Assembly (NCBI RefSeq): GCF_000281045.1
Contig: NW_008246086.1
Coordinates: 310,439-337,499 of the forward strand
Source of the DNA: Saprolegnia diclina VS20
Taxonomy: Eukaryota > Oomycota > Saprolegniomycetes > Saprolegniales > Saprolegniaceae
Direction of reading: 5' to 3'
Length of the DNA stretch: 27,061 nt
The number at the start of each line of letters is the position of its first letter. Positions within the stretch are counted from its first letter, which is position 1. Below the pieces are notes generated by a model. That model ran no database searches. It saw only the letters and a program-made list of their open reading frames with translations, and had not been told where the DNA came from. This document shows positions 8,289-17,136 of this stretch, one piece after another. Position numbers and translations under genes: made by a program.

Positions 8289-9107
8289 CGAAACCAACGG
8301 CGCTGAGGCCCTCTGCCACATCGTCAAGGCAGCTGCGCCATGTAGCCGAATTCCATATTGGCCAATCAAAAGGCAATGTGGACTGGACGTTACGGGTACC
8401 GAACGATATACTATAGGAATGCGCCAATCAGATGCGTCAAATTCGATTGCGACATGCTGTGTTTGTATCTCACTGTTTGTATGAGCATACTGAAACGCAG
8501 TGCGCTTCTTTTTTTTGGTTGCCAAAGTTGCCAAAGGACCACATGCACCAGACGATTTGGAGGGAAGGGGCCAGCGAACCAGAAATTTCTGGGTGGTAGC
8601 TGAATACACCAATGAGGCGCCGCCATTTTGCTAGTCCATGGATGCGATTGGCCATTGGTCCTTGACGTTGCAGGCAGCTGGATTCTGATCTGACCTCATT
8701 TGGGCATGCCCGTGATCACTTTACCGCGCCAGAGGACGACTGGGTTTCTTGTGGCGCGCCATGTGCAAGCACCTGGGACCGCATCGAGCGTACATTCTAG
8801 CGCCGCATCGAAACAACCAAGCGGCAACCTTCACTCATAACGCACCAGCAAGTTCCAAGGGTGCGAATAATGGCTGCAGGGAACAAGCAATTGCCTTGCT
8901 CTCCTGCTCGTTCGGGCACACCATGTGATGTGCCATCAAGCATTATCCACTTCTGCAACGTACACTTCAGTCCGAGGACAACAACGCACCCCCATCACGA
9001 TATCCTGCATGGCTTCGTACATGCTGATAAACTTGACGTCTACCAATCAATATATAACAAATAGTTTAGTAAATAGGACGAATAGAATCAAGACCACGAC
9101 AGTACGC
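8289..9107. other. Intergenic region upstream of array member 5
   Basis: The proximal half has several CCAAT boxes (about 8361, 8424, 8608, with ATTGG near 8648 and 8655). From 8660 to 9107 I see no gene, RNA or repeat. The last 50 bp before member 6 are AT-rich, as expected for a 3' UTR. Confidence 0.45.
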
Positions 9108-9860
9108 TCAGAGCAAGTATCCCTGCGTCGCGTCTTGGCGGCACAAGGGGCAAGTCGCCGACTTTTCGAGCCACCGGACGACGCACTCTTCGTGAAAAAC
9201 GTGCTTGCACGGCATTTGGAGCTTGGTCTCGCTATGCTCGTAGCCGCAGAGGCAGATGGCACATGCCTCCTCACAGCTCGTACATTCCGTCGTGTCCTCC
9301 TCCGTCACCGACGACGATTCGGGGGATACGAGCGCGATCGTGCGGCGAAGCTCGTCGCGGCGCAGTGCCTCGGGGATGCTCAAAAAATCTTGCACGAGTT
9401 CGTAGAGCTCGAGGAGGCTATCTTTGGCGGCCGACGGCGGCAGCTGCAGTGCCCGCAACACACAGGCTTCGCGCAAGGACACCAGCATCGCTGTGTACTG
9501 CTTGAAGAGCGTAAGGCGCTCGAGGATCTTGCCGGCGTTGTGGATCGGCGTCAGCGGGTGTTTCTTTGGAAACATCGGCGCGTGCACCGCGCCGAGAACG
9601 TTGCGGACATCGTCGCATGCGCGCTTGGCAAGCGCCGCCAGTGTTCGTCGAAACGCGAGAAATTCCGAGTACCGCTTCGTGACGACCCACCATGTCTTCG
9701 TCGTCGGGCACGAGACGATGAAGGTGTAGATGACAAAGGGGCCGCTGGCCGGCGAAACCACATTCATGGCGCTGGGAAAGACCTTGAGCGCGCGCGCCGC
9801 CGCGTCAAAGCGCGTGCGGTCGAGGGTCGTCTGCGGAAGCAGGTGGGCGGATGCAGTCAT
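9108..9860 (-). CDS. PX domain + RING-H2 protein, array member 6 (250 aa)
   Basis: PX domain about residues 24-163: KRYSEF (62-67), FPKKH (97-101) and LERLTLFKQY (113-122). The N-terminal helix-like extension of members 3 and 5 is replaced by an Arg/Ala-rich stretch (11-25). Linker 164-199 is Ser/Thr/Glu-rich and holds two extra Cys just before the RING (C193, C196). RING-H2 ligands C200, C203, C218, H220, H223, C226, C237, C240, with a 14-residue loop and Trp230. The ATG at 9860 is the first after the inferred start site near 9881. Single exon and the last minus-strand member; the next gene points the other way. Proposed role: phosphoinositide-recruited E3 ligase. Confidence 0.93.
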   Translation of the reverse strand: MTASAHLLPQTTLDRTRFDAAARALKVFPSAMNVVSPASGPFVIYTFIVSCPTTKTWWVVTKRYSEFLAFRRTLAALAKRACDDVRNVLGAVHAPMFPKKHPLTPIHNAGKILERLTLFKQYTAMLVSLREACVLRALQLPPSAAKDSLLELYELVQDFLSIPEALRRDELRRTIALVSPESSSVTEEDTTECTSCEEACAICLCGYEHSETKLQMPCKHVFHEECVVRWLEKSATCPLCRQDATQGYLL

Positions 9861-9864
9861 CGCG

Positions 9865-9915
9865 GAGCAAAAGAAAGAATGCTGCGACGTTGCGTTGCGC
9901 GGGTGCCCTATATAG
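9865..9915 (-). promoter_or_regulatory. Promoter of array member 6 with TATA-like box
   Basis: The minus strand has GCATTCTTTCTTTTGC (Inr-like plus a pyrimidine/FPR-like run; start near 9881). CTATATAG at 9908-9915 lies about 30 bp upstream of it, the classic TATA distance. TATA boxes are uncommon in oomycete promoters, so this assignment is tentative. Confidence 0.45.
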
Positions 9916-11650
9916 AGCCAGAGTATACCGTATACGAAAAGACTGTCGGGTTCTTTTTCTAGTTTTTGGTTGCGGAGGGTCGCCATCTGGTCGGCGGATC
10001 GTTGAACCTGAGGAAAGGGGCGCATCGTCAGCGCACTGCCTTGGCTGGACACTACAGTACGTGCAGTAACCCACCAACGGAATGCCTGCGGCGGCGACGA
10101 CGACTGGCGGACAAAGGCTTGCAACTTCATCCGCGACAAGCCGTGCGAGAAACCATGCACCAGGACCACCAACACTGGAGCAACTTGCCACGAGATTAGG
10201 TCATAGAGAAAACGTTCCGCCGATCAGAGTCTGGCGTGCGAATTGGTCCTCGGAGAAAGAAGAGAGCAGGTGCAAACATCGGACTGGATGCCTCCCGAGC
10301 CCCATGCATGCGTGGTACAGTCTGCATCGCGTTCCGGCATATGAAAATGACTGCAAGAAGAGAAACCAGCAGCAAGAAAACAGACTCCAGCAAGAGAAAA
10401 CAGAGAATGTGGTTCGCTCGAACATTCTTCGATCCGTGGAACCTTCGCGCCATGAAATTGCACATCTCGCTTAGAAGCCATAACGGGCGGCCAAGGCGAA
10501 GCCAAGGAACCGCGTCGCTTCCGCCCACTGGCAAGCACGCGCTTGGATCGTAGCGAAACGAGCGAGCAACACTCTCAGACTGGACAACCTCGCGTTGCAG
10601 GACCTGCTGCATATGCGCGCGAGGACAGCAACGCATTCGTTTGCTCGGCGTGCCGTCTAATCTGTGTGATTGTGGTTGTTGTCAAGAGACCCAGATCAGA
10701 TATAGGCGTCGTATCCGGATGTCGGATACATCATTCGCTCGATTCTTTTCTAATGCTTTCTATTTAATTGACCAGCTGGACGCCGACGCACCATCTGTTG
10801 TCCATAACGAGCGTAAAGAACTTGTCAAGATTGTCAAGAATAAGCCACGGTAATGACTAACGACATGATCCTCGTCCGCCTTGGTGTCGAAGCCTTTTAA
10901 TGCGACAAACAACTGTGTCGTGGCTGAAACTAACGTCTAGCTAGTGTTCGGGCTGTACAAACAAATATGCCATTGCCGGTACCGACGCATTGCATAGGTG
11001 CAGTTATTGGTGAGGTGACCTGTGTGGTGGTATGTACTACCCGAACCCTCATACATGTACCTACGAACACCATTCTGGCGTACACGGATCATTGGGCTTT
11101 TCTGAACGATGACAAGACGTGTGAGCATGTCTTTGCCGCGCGGCATCTCTAAAGATTCCCTCGTATTCCAAAATACCAATGGGAAGATCTGCATCGAAGG
11201 GTCATTTGCTTGCGTTCAGCATGCACTAGATGTGGGTACACACTCCCAGACACACTCCTTTTGATTTGATTCTGGATGTGGAAACATTTAGATTGCGTAC
11301 GTTATCGATGGTCAGCCACGGCTGGTCCAATTCGGCTAGTCCATTCCATTCTACAGCAATGGTATCATATGCGCATCGCAGCGGTCAGCGTTGTCGATCT
11401 ACACGTCTACAAGTACCCGAAGGGCATGGCATCCAAAGCGTTGCCAAGATCGTCGGCAACTTCAACTCTCGGCGTCTGATCTATGGAGCGGTGCACATGG
11501 CTTTGCGAATGCGTCAACTGTCGAGAGCTCTGATTGGCTTTTTTTACATCGCCGAAAGATCGCGGGAGATTCAAACGAGACGGTTTCCGAATCTTTCGCG
11601 CTCTGTCACTCCGGCGAAATCACACGTTCGCAGATCGAAGACTCTGGTTT
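9916..11650. other. 1.7 kb spacer between divergent array members 6 and 7
   Basis: This is where the array changes strand. Several short frames exist on both strands, but none shows a domain, a promoter element or neighbour-like codon use. ATTGG at about 11535 and CCAAT at about 11328 lie upstream of member 7 at ordinary CCAAT-box distances. I found no remnant of a ninth PX-RING gene by eye. Confidence 0.4.
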
Positions 11651-11666
11651 CCATTTCCCGTCTGCC
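11651..11666 (+). promoter_or_regulatory. Inr + FPR-like core promoter of array member 7
   Basis: CCATTTCCCGTCTGCC: CCATTTC is a perfect Inr match, and CGTCTGCC is a diverged FPR. The start is inferred near 11653, giving a 60-nt leader before the ATG at 11713. Confidence 0.6.
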
Positions 11667-11712
11667 TTTTCGCTAAATAGCCTACACCAGCCTCCTCGCC
11701 GTCGTGTACCTC

Positions 11713-12441
11713 ATGCTGCACGCCGACGACCACAACATCATCCAAGTCGCCATCACGAGCGCCAGCGTCTGCGGCTGCTACAACGAATTCACGTTTTCCG
11801 AGCCGTTCACTACTTACTCGGTGCACATAACGTGGGGTAGCACGAAGTGGATGCTCCAGAAACGCTACTCGGAGTTCCTCCGCCTGTACAAGCCGCTGCG
11901 CAAGGCGCTTGCGCCGTCGCTCTGGGCAAAGGCGCCAAAGCTCAAGGCGGCGCCGATCGTGCAAACCTTCTTGGCCACGCCGTTTCCGAAGAAGCACCTG
12001 CGCATGGACACGGACGCCATCCGCGCCGAGCGCCGCGTCGGCCTCGCGCGCTTCACCGAGGTCCTCGTCGCCCTCCGCTGGCACTTGCGCGCGCAAGCCG
12101 CGACAAACGCGATCTTTGAGCTCGTCAATGCGTTCCTTGAAGTGCCCAAGCACCGTCAGACGTACGAAGCCCGTAAGTTGTCGTCGCTGCCCCGTGTGTC
12201 CCGCGCCGGCACCGAGCTCGCGATCGAAGACGACAGCGACGACAGCGACGACGACGAAGGGTGTGCGATCTGCCTCTGCGAATTCGCGTCTACAGAAGCC
12301 AACGACAACAACGAGGCAACGACCAGCGTCACCTTGCCGTGCAAGCACGCGTTCCACGAACACTGCGTCTTTTCGTGGCTGGAGCTGCACCAGTCGTGTC
12401 CGATCTGCCGCCAGCTCGTCGTGTACCAGAGCAGCGCCTAG
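11713..12441 (+). CDS. PX domain + RING-H2 protein, array member 7 (242 aa)
   Basis: First plus-strand member. PX domain about residues 10-145: KRYSEF (50-55), FPKKH (91-95) and AERRVGLARF (105-114). The N-terminus before the PX is almost absent compared with members 1, 3 and 5. The linker is strongly acidic, with a DDSDDSDDDEG run (173-183) directly before the RING. RING-H2 ligands C184, C187, C210, H212, H215, C218, C229, C232, with a 22-residue first loop and Trp222. Start: the ATG at 11713 is the first after the inferred transcription start; an upstream GTG in frame is ignored. Single exon. A long antisense frame covers the whole gene but has no domain, so it is read as a shadow. Confidence 0.93.
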   Translation: MLHADDHNIIQVAITSASVCGCYNEFTFSEPFTTYSVHITWGSTKWMLQKRYSEFLRLYKPLRKALAPSLWAKAPKLKAAPIVQTFLATPFPKKHLRMDTDAIRAERRVGLARFTEVLVALRWHLRAQAATNAIFELVNAFLEVPKHRQTYEARKLSSLPRVSRAGTELAIEDDSDDSDDDEGCAICLCEFASTEANDNNEATTSVTLPCKHAFHEHCVFSWLELHQSCPICRQLVVYQSSA

Positions 12442-13363
12442 TCGTACTCGCGCTCTTGTCGTTTGTCCTTGTCGCGTTGTCTTCTTGAGTGTAATCATTG
12501 CACTGTACTGTGTCCTTGTAGACCTTGCTCTTGGGCCCATCGCCGACACCAAATCGCGTTGATTGCCTACACCAGCTCGTAATGGACGGGCACTTTGTGA
12601 ATGGCACCGGATATCAACCAAGCATCTATGCATATGTCTCTGAACGACGTAGTTCTACTGCGTAGGCTCGTTCGTTGGCGATGAAAATTGCAAAAATAGA
12701 GCCGCTTAGTCATCAGTCTTTTCATGCAGCCAAGTTCAAACTATGGAAATAGGTTAATTACGAGATAACGCGAACGCTTGCATTCGACTTCCACACAGAC
12801 GAGGAGCTTGTCCATGCAACTAGCGATACCCTCCTACCCCTCGGTACAGCTGTAGCAACAAACTCGCATCGACTTGCTGACATGCCGTCATGAAGCAGCA
12901 ACGCGATTGAGGTGGCGTTATCAATTTGGTGTTTGTCTTGTCGTGGACCGTGAAGAAGCCGCGCCTGCGTCGCCCGAGTGTAGTTGTCACCCCTGGTTGT
13001 CACCGGGTGCAAACACTTTCAGATCTTGGCGTTGAAGCGTCCGCAAAGGTCGGAAACCTTGTCTAGAATATAGGTCACTTTGGCCAGTATTAAAATTTAC
13101 CTCAGAAATGTCCACCACTCGCCCCGTTGAAGCTGGCAAGCGAGCAGCACTGGAAACTCGATACCGGTACGAACTAGAGACCGTTGCCTCGAGAACGCTC
13201 GCATATGATGTGGGCTGACGTCTGGGACACGGCGGTTGCCTATACATAGCCGTGTTGGCAACAATATCGTCGTACGCTGACGTTGGCAGCATGCTTCGCC
13301 TTCGATATCGAAAAAGAGGCCACCCAACTGCACATTTTTGATTTCGCATTTGCTTGTGGGATC
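12442..13363. other. Intergenic region between array members 7 and 8
   Basis: No gene is supported. Near the right end the plus strand has CACATTTTTGATTTCGC (about 13331-13347), an imperfect Inr+FPR some 20-30 bp before the ATG of member 8. A very short upstream frame starts at 13291, but it lies before that element. Confidence 0.4.
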
Positions 13364-14065
13364 ATGGCGCTGCACCCGCTCGCGTGGACGTACGGCTGCT
13401 TGGACACGAGCGTCTACGAGCGTCGCGCGCCGCGACCTTTTGTCATGGCCCGCGACTCGTTCTTAGCGCCAACCGCCAGTGTCCGCCGCATCTCGTGTAC
13501 TTTGCAGCCCAATTTTACGCTCTACACGCTGCTCGTTGTCGACATGTCCGAGTTTTTCGTGCTCCGAAAGCGCTACTCGCAGTTCTACGCGCTCCGAAAA
13601 GCTCTGCGTAAGCGCTATACCACGGCGCCACCGGCCATCCGCGCGCTCTTGCAGCCCGTGCTCAACATGCCCTTTCCGCGGCGCTACCTCGGGCCCGACG
13701 ACGCGCTCATTCGCCTTGAGCGGCAGCGCGGGTTCCGTGACCTCATTGGACCCTTGCTGCTGTTGCGCCGAGGTCTTCCCGCCACGGACGGAGTCGCGGC
13801 AGTGATCGAGGCCTTCTTTTGCGAGTCGACCACCAGAGACTACCCATCCTGCGTCTCTGTCGCCAGCTGTATGGACGACTGTGCAATCTGCCTCGACCCA
13901 CTGGACCCGTTCGGGACCGACAACCCGTGGCATGTTCGGGCGAGGCGTCGACTGCAGCTACCGTGCGGCCACGAGCTCCACGAAGATTGCGTGGCGCCCT
14001 GGCTCGAGCGGCGCACAACGTGCCCGCTCTGCCGCGTCCAGGTTACGTCGGGCCGCGTGCGGTGA
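13364..14065 (+). CDS. PX-like domain + RING-H2 protein, array member 8 (233 aa)
   Basis: The most diverged plus-strand member. The PX core spans about 36-152: RKRYSQF (68-74), FPRRY (104-108) and RLERQRGF (117-124), but the Trp before the RYS motif is replaced and the strand reads EFFVLRKRY. The acidic linker of the other members is missing; only about 15 residues separate the domains. RING-H2 ligands C173, C176, C201, H203, H206, C209, C220, C223. The first loop (24 residues) is basic, with VRARRR (191-196), opposite in charge to the loops of members 1 and 5. Trp213 is kept. The first ATG is 13364; Met28 is an alternative. Single exon. Likely still an E3 ligase, perhaps with altered lipid preference. 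Confidence 0.9.
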   Translation: MALHPLAWTYGCLDTSVYERRAPRPFVMARDSFLAPTASVRRISCTLQPNFTLYTLLVVDMSEFFVLRKRYSQFYALRKALRKRYTTAPPAIRALLQPVLNMPFPRRYLGPDDALIRLERQRGFRDLIGPLLLLRRGLPATDGVAAVIEAFFCESTTRDYPSCVSVASCMDDCAICLDPLDPFGTDNPWHVRARRRLQLPCGHELHEDCVAPWLERRTTCPLCRVQVTSGRVR

Positions 14066-14333
14066 TGTCATTATCGACTGCGACTGCTCTATATTTGTGA
14101 ATACAAGGGATCCTTGTGTGAATATGACGATTGATGGAGCATGAAGCATGCGTGGCATCTCGATGGACCGACTGCAGTAATGCAAAGATGACAACTCGAA
14201 GAGCAGAGCGGGTGGCGACAAGTTACTCGTTCAAGGGACTAGATTGTAGCGTGTGGAGTTTCGTCAAATTCGGTCTCCGAGGCTCACAAACAAGACGGTG
14301 GAGACGACTACAGCAAATGCAGTTGAATTGGCT

Positions 14334-15284
14334 TTAGGTCGGCGACGCATTGACGCGTCGGTACTCGAGCGTAATGGGCCCGTCTTTCTTCCACATGGCC
14401 TTTTGAATAAAGATGAGCGTATGCTCCTTGCCGAGGAGCTGGCCAGCGCAGCGCACTTCTAGATCCTGCGGCTCGACCAGCCGCCCGCGCAGCCGCAGCA
14501 TCTTGCGGAGCAGGATCTTGACGTCGAAAATCTACAGTGGCATGATGCGGTCGTGCATGAATTCCGGTGTGTGTACGCGGTATCGCTCGGTGAGTTGCCA
14601 GAGGTATGTAAAGTGCTTTCGTCGCAACGGCGCCGACTCGTCGCTGCCGTCCGGTGGACCGAGCGACCTAGGACAAGGGCCATCGCACCGCGCATTGTAT
14701 ATGGCCGCAACACGCACTTGAGCTCGGGGCGCAGGACCACGCGGAGCTGCTTGCCCTTGAGTTTCTTGAACTTGACTTCGGCCTGCGACGACCCGGTAGC
14801 CGTGTTTGACTTGTGTGGGATATCGTGCTTGGCGTAGAACGCGACCTCTAGCTTTGCGTAGGACGTTGGATAGAGGCGTATGCGTACCATCCTGCGCGTC
14901 TTGCACGTCGAGCTTGGCGAGGAGCTTCTTGACGAGGCCTTCCATCGCGTGGTCTTGGCTAACAGGGCTTGAGTTGGCCACGTCCAAGCAAGGCGACGCG
15001 ACGTACACAATCTCTGGCGGCTTGCGCTTCGTGCCCGAGAGCGGATACGTGCCAAACGGGCCTTCGCACACGGGGCACGCGCGCTTGTCCTGGGTCACAA
15101 TGTGCTTGAAGATGCAGCTCTTGCAGACTATTCGAGGCCATGAGCTTTGCCAGCGATGGCTTGCGCACGCACACGTATGGATGCATTCGCGCACTGTGTA
15201 GGGCTGGCGGAAGTACCCGTTGCATAGCGTGCATGTGATGTACGGGTTGATCGAGCTGGATGCGACGTGCAGCGTCGACGCCAT
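14334..15284 (-). CDS. Polycomb-type RING + RAWUL protein, PCGF/BMI1-like (256 aa, five exons)
   Basis: Candidate PRC1 subunit, expected in the nucleus as partner of a RING1-type ligase for histone H2A. Exons on the minus strand: 15284-15173, 15127-14888, 14847-14718, 14667-14577 and 14531-14334; introns 45, 40, 50 and 45 nt, all GT-AG. Splicing restores a canonical C3HC4 RING (C18, C21, C34, H36, C39, C42, C55, C58) containing INPYITCTLC and HTFCKSC, hallmarks of PCGF proteins. Then comes MEGLVKKLLAKL and VAFYAKH (99-125), matching the family's LQDIVYKL and FY segment. The C-terminal half is a RAWUL ubiquitin-like fold (about 155-250) with LLGKEHTLIFI and PITLEYRR. The ATG at 15284 is the first after an Inr-like GCATTTTC near 15333-15340. 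CAG-rich leader. Exon joins are inferred from frame and homology. Confidence 0.85.
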
Positions 15285-15332
15285 GCTGCTGCTGCTCCTG
15301 CTGGGTGGCACCGGCGATTTTGAGGTCAGCTA

Positions 15333-15345
15333 CGAAAATGCATGG
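15333..15345 (-). promoter_or_regulatory. Inr-like start of the PCGF-like gene
   Basis: The minus strand has GCATTTTCG about 50 bp before the ATG, with CCAAT boxes further out (near 15524 and 15535). The FPR half is not recognisable. Confidence 0.4.
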
Positions 15346-16414
15346 ATTTGACCATACAAAAACCAAGTTGCGGCCTTTCTGAACGACAATACGGGCGGTT
15401 GAGTTTCACGACCACCGCTCTGGCAATCGGTGATCGGTGATCGCGACCGATGCAAGCGCCAAGCACGCGACCGAATGGAAGTCGCTTGCCGCGCGATCTT
15501 GCAGCACATGCAGCCTTGGAATGCACCAATCAGCGCATCCAATCGTGCCCTTTCAAATTATTTTGAACGGTTCCCGCGCAAACGGCGCAGACAGAAACGT
15601 CGTTGGTGCAGGCGGAATGAGAGTCTTTTCGACAAGGGACGCAGATCCATCAGAGACACGAGTTACCAAACCGTAGCAAGGCTCTCGTCTTGCGACCGAC
15701 TGCAACGCTGTTCGATACGTTATGTGTAGCTGGAGAGCAGAAGTCTCGTTGATGTCGCCGCAACTTCTTGGCATTGCGTAGGCGTCAGCTACTGCTGGTA
15801 GGACTGCGTCACGTCAAACAAAATGCCACCGACACGATCCTACGTGGAAATCGCAAAGCAAAAGGGAAGAAAAGGCCGTTGTCGACGGGCTGGAAGCGCG
15901 GACCTGCCGCGTTGTGCCGAGTAGAGCACAAGATGGTCGACGAGGAAGGAAGATCATCGAGCACACAACTAGCGCAATAATCATTTAAATAGGCGGTGGA
16001 CAAGTCGTGCGATTCTGTGCATCACGCCGATCCCATACTTGAGAGCAGGCACGTGATGGCATTCATTTATAGAAGTTTTCAGGGTTCGAAGGATTAGATT
16101 TGACAGGAAACGGGGGAATGTTGGTTGAAGTCGGGACCTTTCGGTGTGTGTTCATTCACTTCACTGGAATGGGGATCGAAGGCTGTTGAGGTTTGCAAGG
16201 GACAGCCGCCGAGTGACGACTGCTGACGGAGCTACTACAATTGTAGTAGATGTGTCGAGGTCCTTCGATCGAACTACGTCGTCTGCAGTAATGTACTCGA
16301 GTCCTCGTTCCAAGACTGACGTTCCATGACCGACTTTGCACTTTGGCAAACTGGTTCGAACCCCAAGATGGGACTTTATACTTATGACTATCGACTACAC
16401 TTCCTTTCGCGCTC
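15346..16414. other. Intergenic region, about 1 kb
   Basis: Holds the upstream region of the PCGF-like gene and the 3' side of the next gene. An 18-bp perfect palindrome lies at 16232-16249. A T-loop-like GGTTCGAACCCC near 16350 does not belong to a tRNA. No gene seen. Confidence 0.45.
16232..16249. repeat. 18-bp perfect palindrome
   Basis: CTACTACAATTGTAGTAG is fully self-complementary with no spacer. It lies 3' of the small gene at 16415-16690 and could be a protein-binding site or a chance palindrome. Confidence 0.7.
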
Positions 16415-16690
16415 TTACTCGTCTTCCTCGAGGATGCACGAGAGATCCTTCTCGCGTGCCAGCGTCAGAAGCGGCGTCGGGACGCGAATCGTGAGCGGCT
16501 TCCGGAACATCAACTCCTACCGTGCGACGATGAGGAGACCGTTGCTGCTGTTACCTTCCGGAAGCACGGTACATACCTGCAGGATATCGCGCGTCTCGTC
16601 GTCGTCGCCGAGGGTCACAAAGGAGCTGAGCATCGCATGGGGGCTCTGGCTATAGTAGGGCATCGTCGTCTCGTGCTGGATCGTCTCCAT
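16415..16690 (-). CDS. Small unrecognised protein, two exons (71 aa)
   Basis: Not recognised. Exon 1 is 16690-16577 and exon 2 is 16516-16415, separated by a 60-nt intron (16576-16517) with a perfect GTATGT donor and a GGTAG acceptor. The unspliced frame stops inside the intron, while splicing gives a continuous frame to TAA. The product starts METIQHETT, has an acidic GDDDETRD patch (about 29-36), then a more hydrophobic, proline-containing half (FRKPLTIRVPTPLLTLARE) and an acidic end, LEEDE. No signal peptide or membrane segment. The ATG at 16690 is the first in the frame. A dense row of CCAAT boxes lies 275-450 bp upstream. The gene call rests mainly on the intron fit. Confidence 0.6.
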
Positions 16691-16964
16691 TTTCGTGCGG
16701 TCGCGTCCGGGTGCGTCCCTTTTGTCGAATTGCTGAATACGCAAGCACGTCAATCCTGGCAAACCCTCCGTAATCAGTGGCAGGAAGAGTTACATACCGG
16801 CGGCGGTAGCGGTTTAAAATTCGTTTTAAATCAACGCAAATTTCTAGAAGCTTCACTTGGAAAGAGACAATTGTCGCATTAAAAGACTCGGTCAACGCAT
16901 TTTATTTCAGCGTCGTTTTTCACCAAAACGCACCCAAGCCCCGTGTAGAGGTTGGCAGTACTGG

Positions 16965-17136
16965 ATTGGCCAAAATTCAAATTTATAGGATTGGTTGAAA
17001 GTCCAGCAAGCGCGATGAGGATTGGTCGTTCGCAGCTATATTTTCCGTGCATTGGATTGGCCACGTCGCTTGTTTATGTAGCCAATCAGCACCGCGGCCT
17101 TATTAACCAATCCACGCAACGAAACGCGGTGATTGG
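16965..17136. promoter_or_regulatory. Array of eight CCAAT boxes
   Basis: ATTGG or CCAAT pentamers begin at 16965, 16990, 17021, 17051, 17056, 17082, 17107 and 17132. Apart from one abutting pair they are 25-31 bp apart. The first five and the last are in minus orientation; the sixth and seventh are in plus orientation. By chance fewer than one would be expected in this length. Likely a binding platform for an NF-Y/HAP-type complex. The nearest gene placed to use it is the small minus-strand gene at 16415-16690. Confidence 0.7.

Noticed and set aside
7305-8612. A longer 435-aa version of array member 5 starting upstream of 8183
   Set aside because: The perfect Inr+FPR at 8272-8288 lies inside the extension, and the extra residues have no counterpart in the paralogues; the conserved N-terminus begins at the ATG at 8183.
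11620-12633. A 337-codon open frame on the minus strand over array member 7, and similar long antisense frames over members 3-6
   Set aside because: They mirror the GC-rich codon pattern of the PX-RING genes on the other strand, carry no domain and have compositions typical of shadow frames (Arg/Ala/Glu-rich).
15105-15180. Reading through the PCGF-like gene without splicing, giving a RING with a 15-16 residue insert between HT and CKSC
   Set aside because: The insert has GT-AG ends, and removing it restores the HTFCKSC of the family exactly; the three further frame problems downstream are also solved by short GT-AG introns.
16335-16375. tRNA gene suggested by GGTTCGAACCCC (T-loop/B-box like)
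   Set aside because: The T-stem does not pair beyond two bases, and no acceptor, D or anticodon arm can be drawn upstream.
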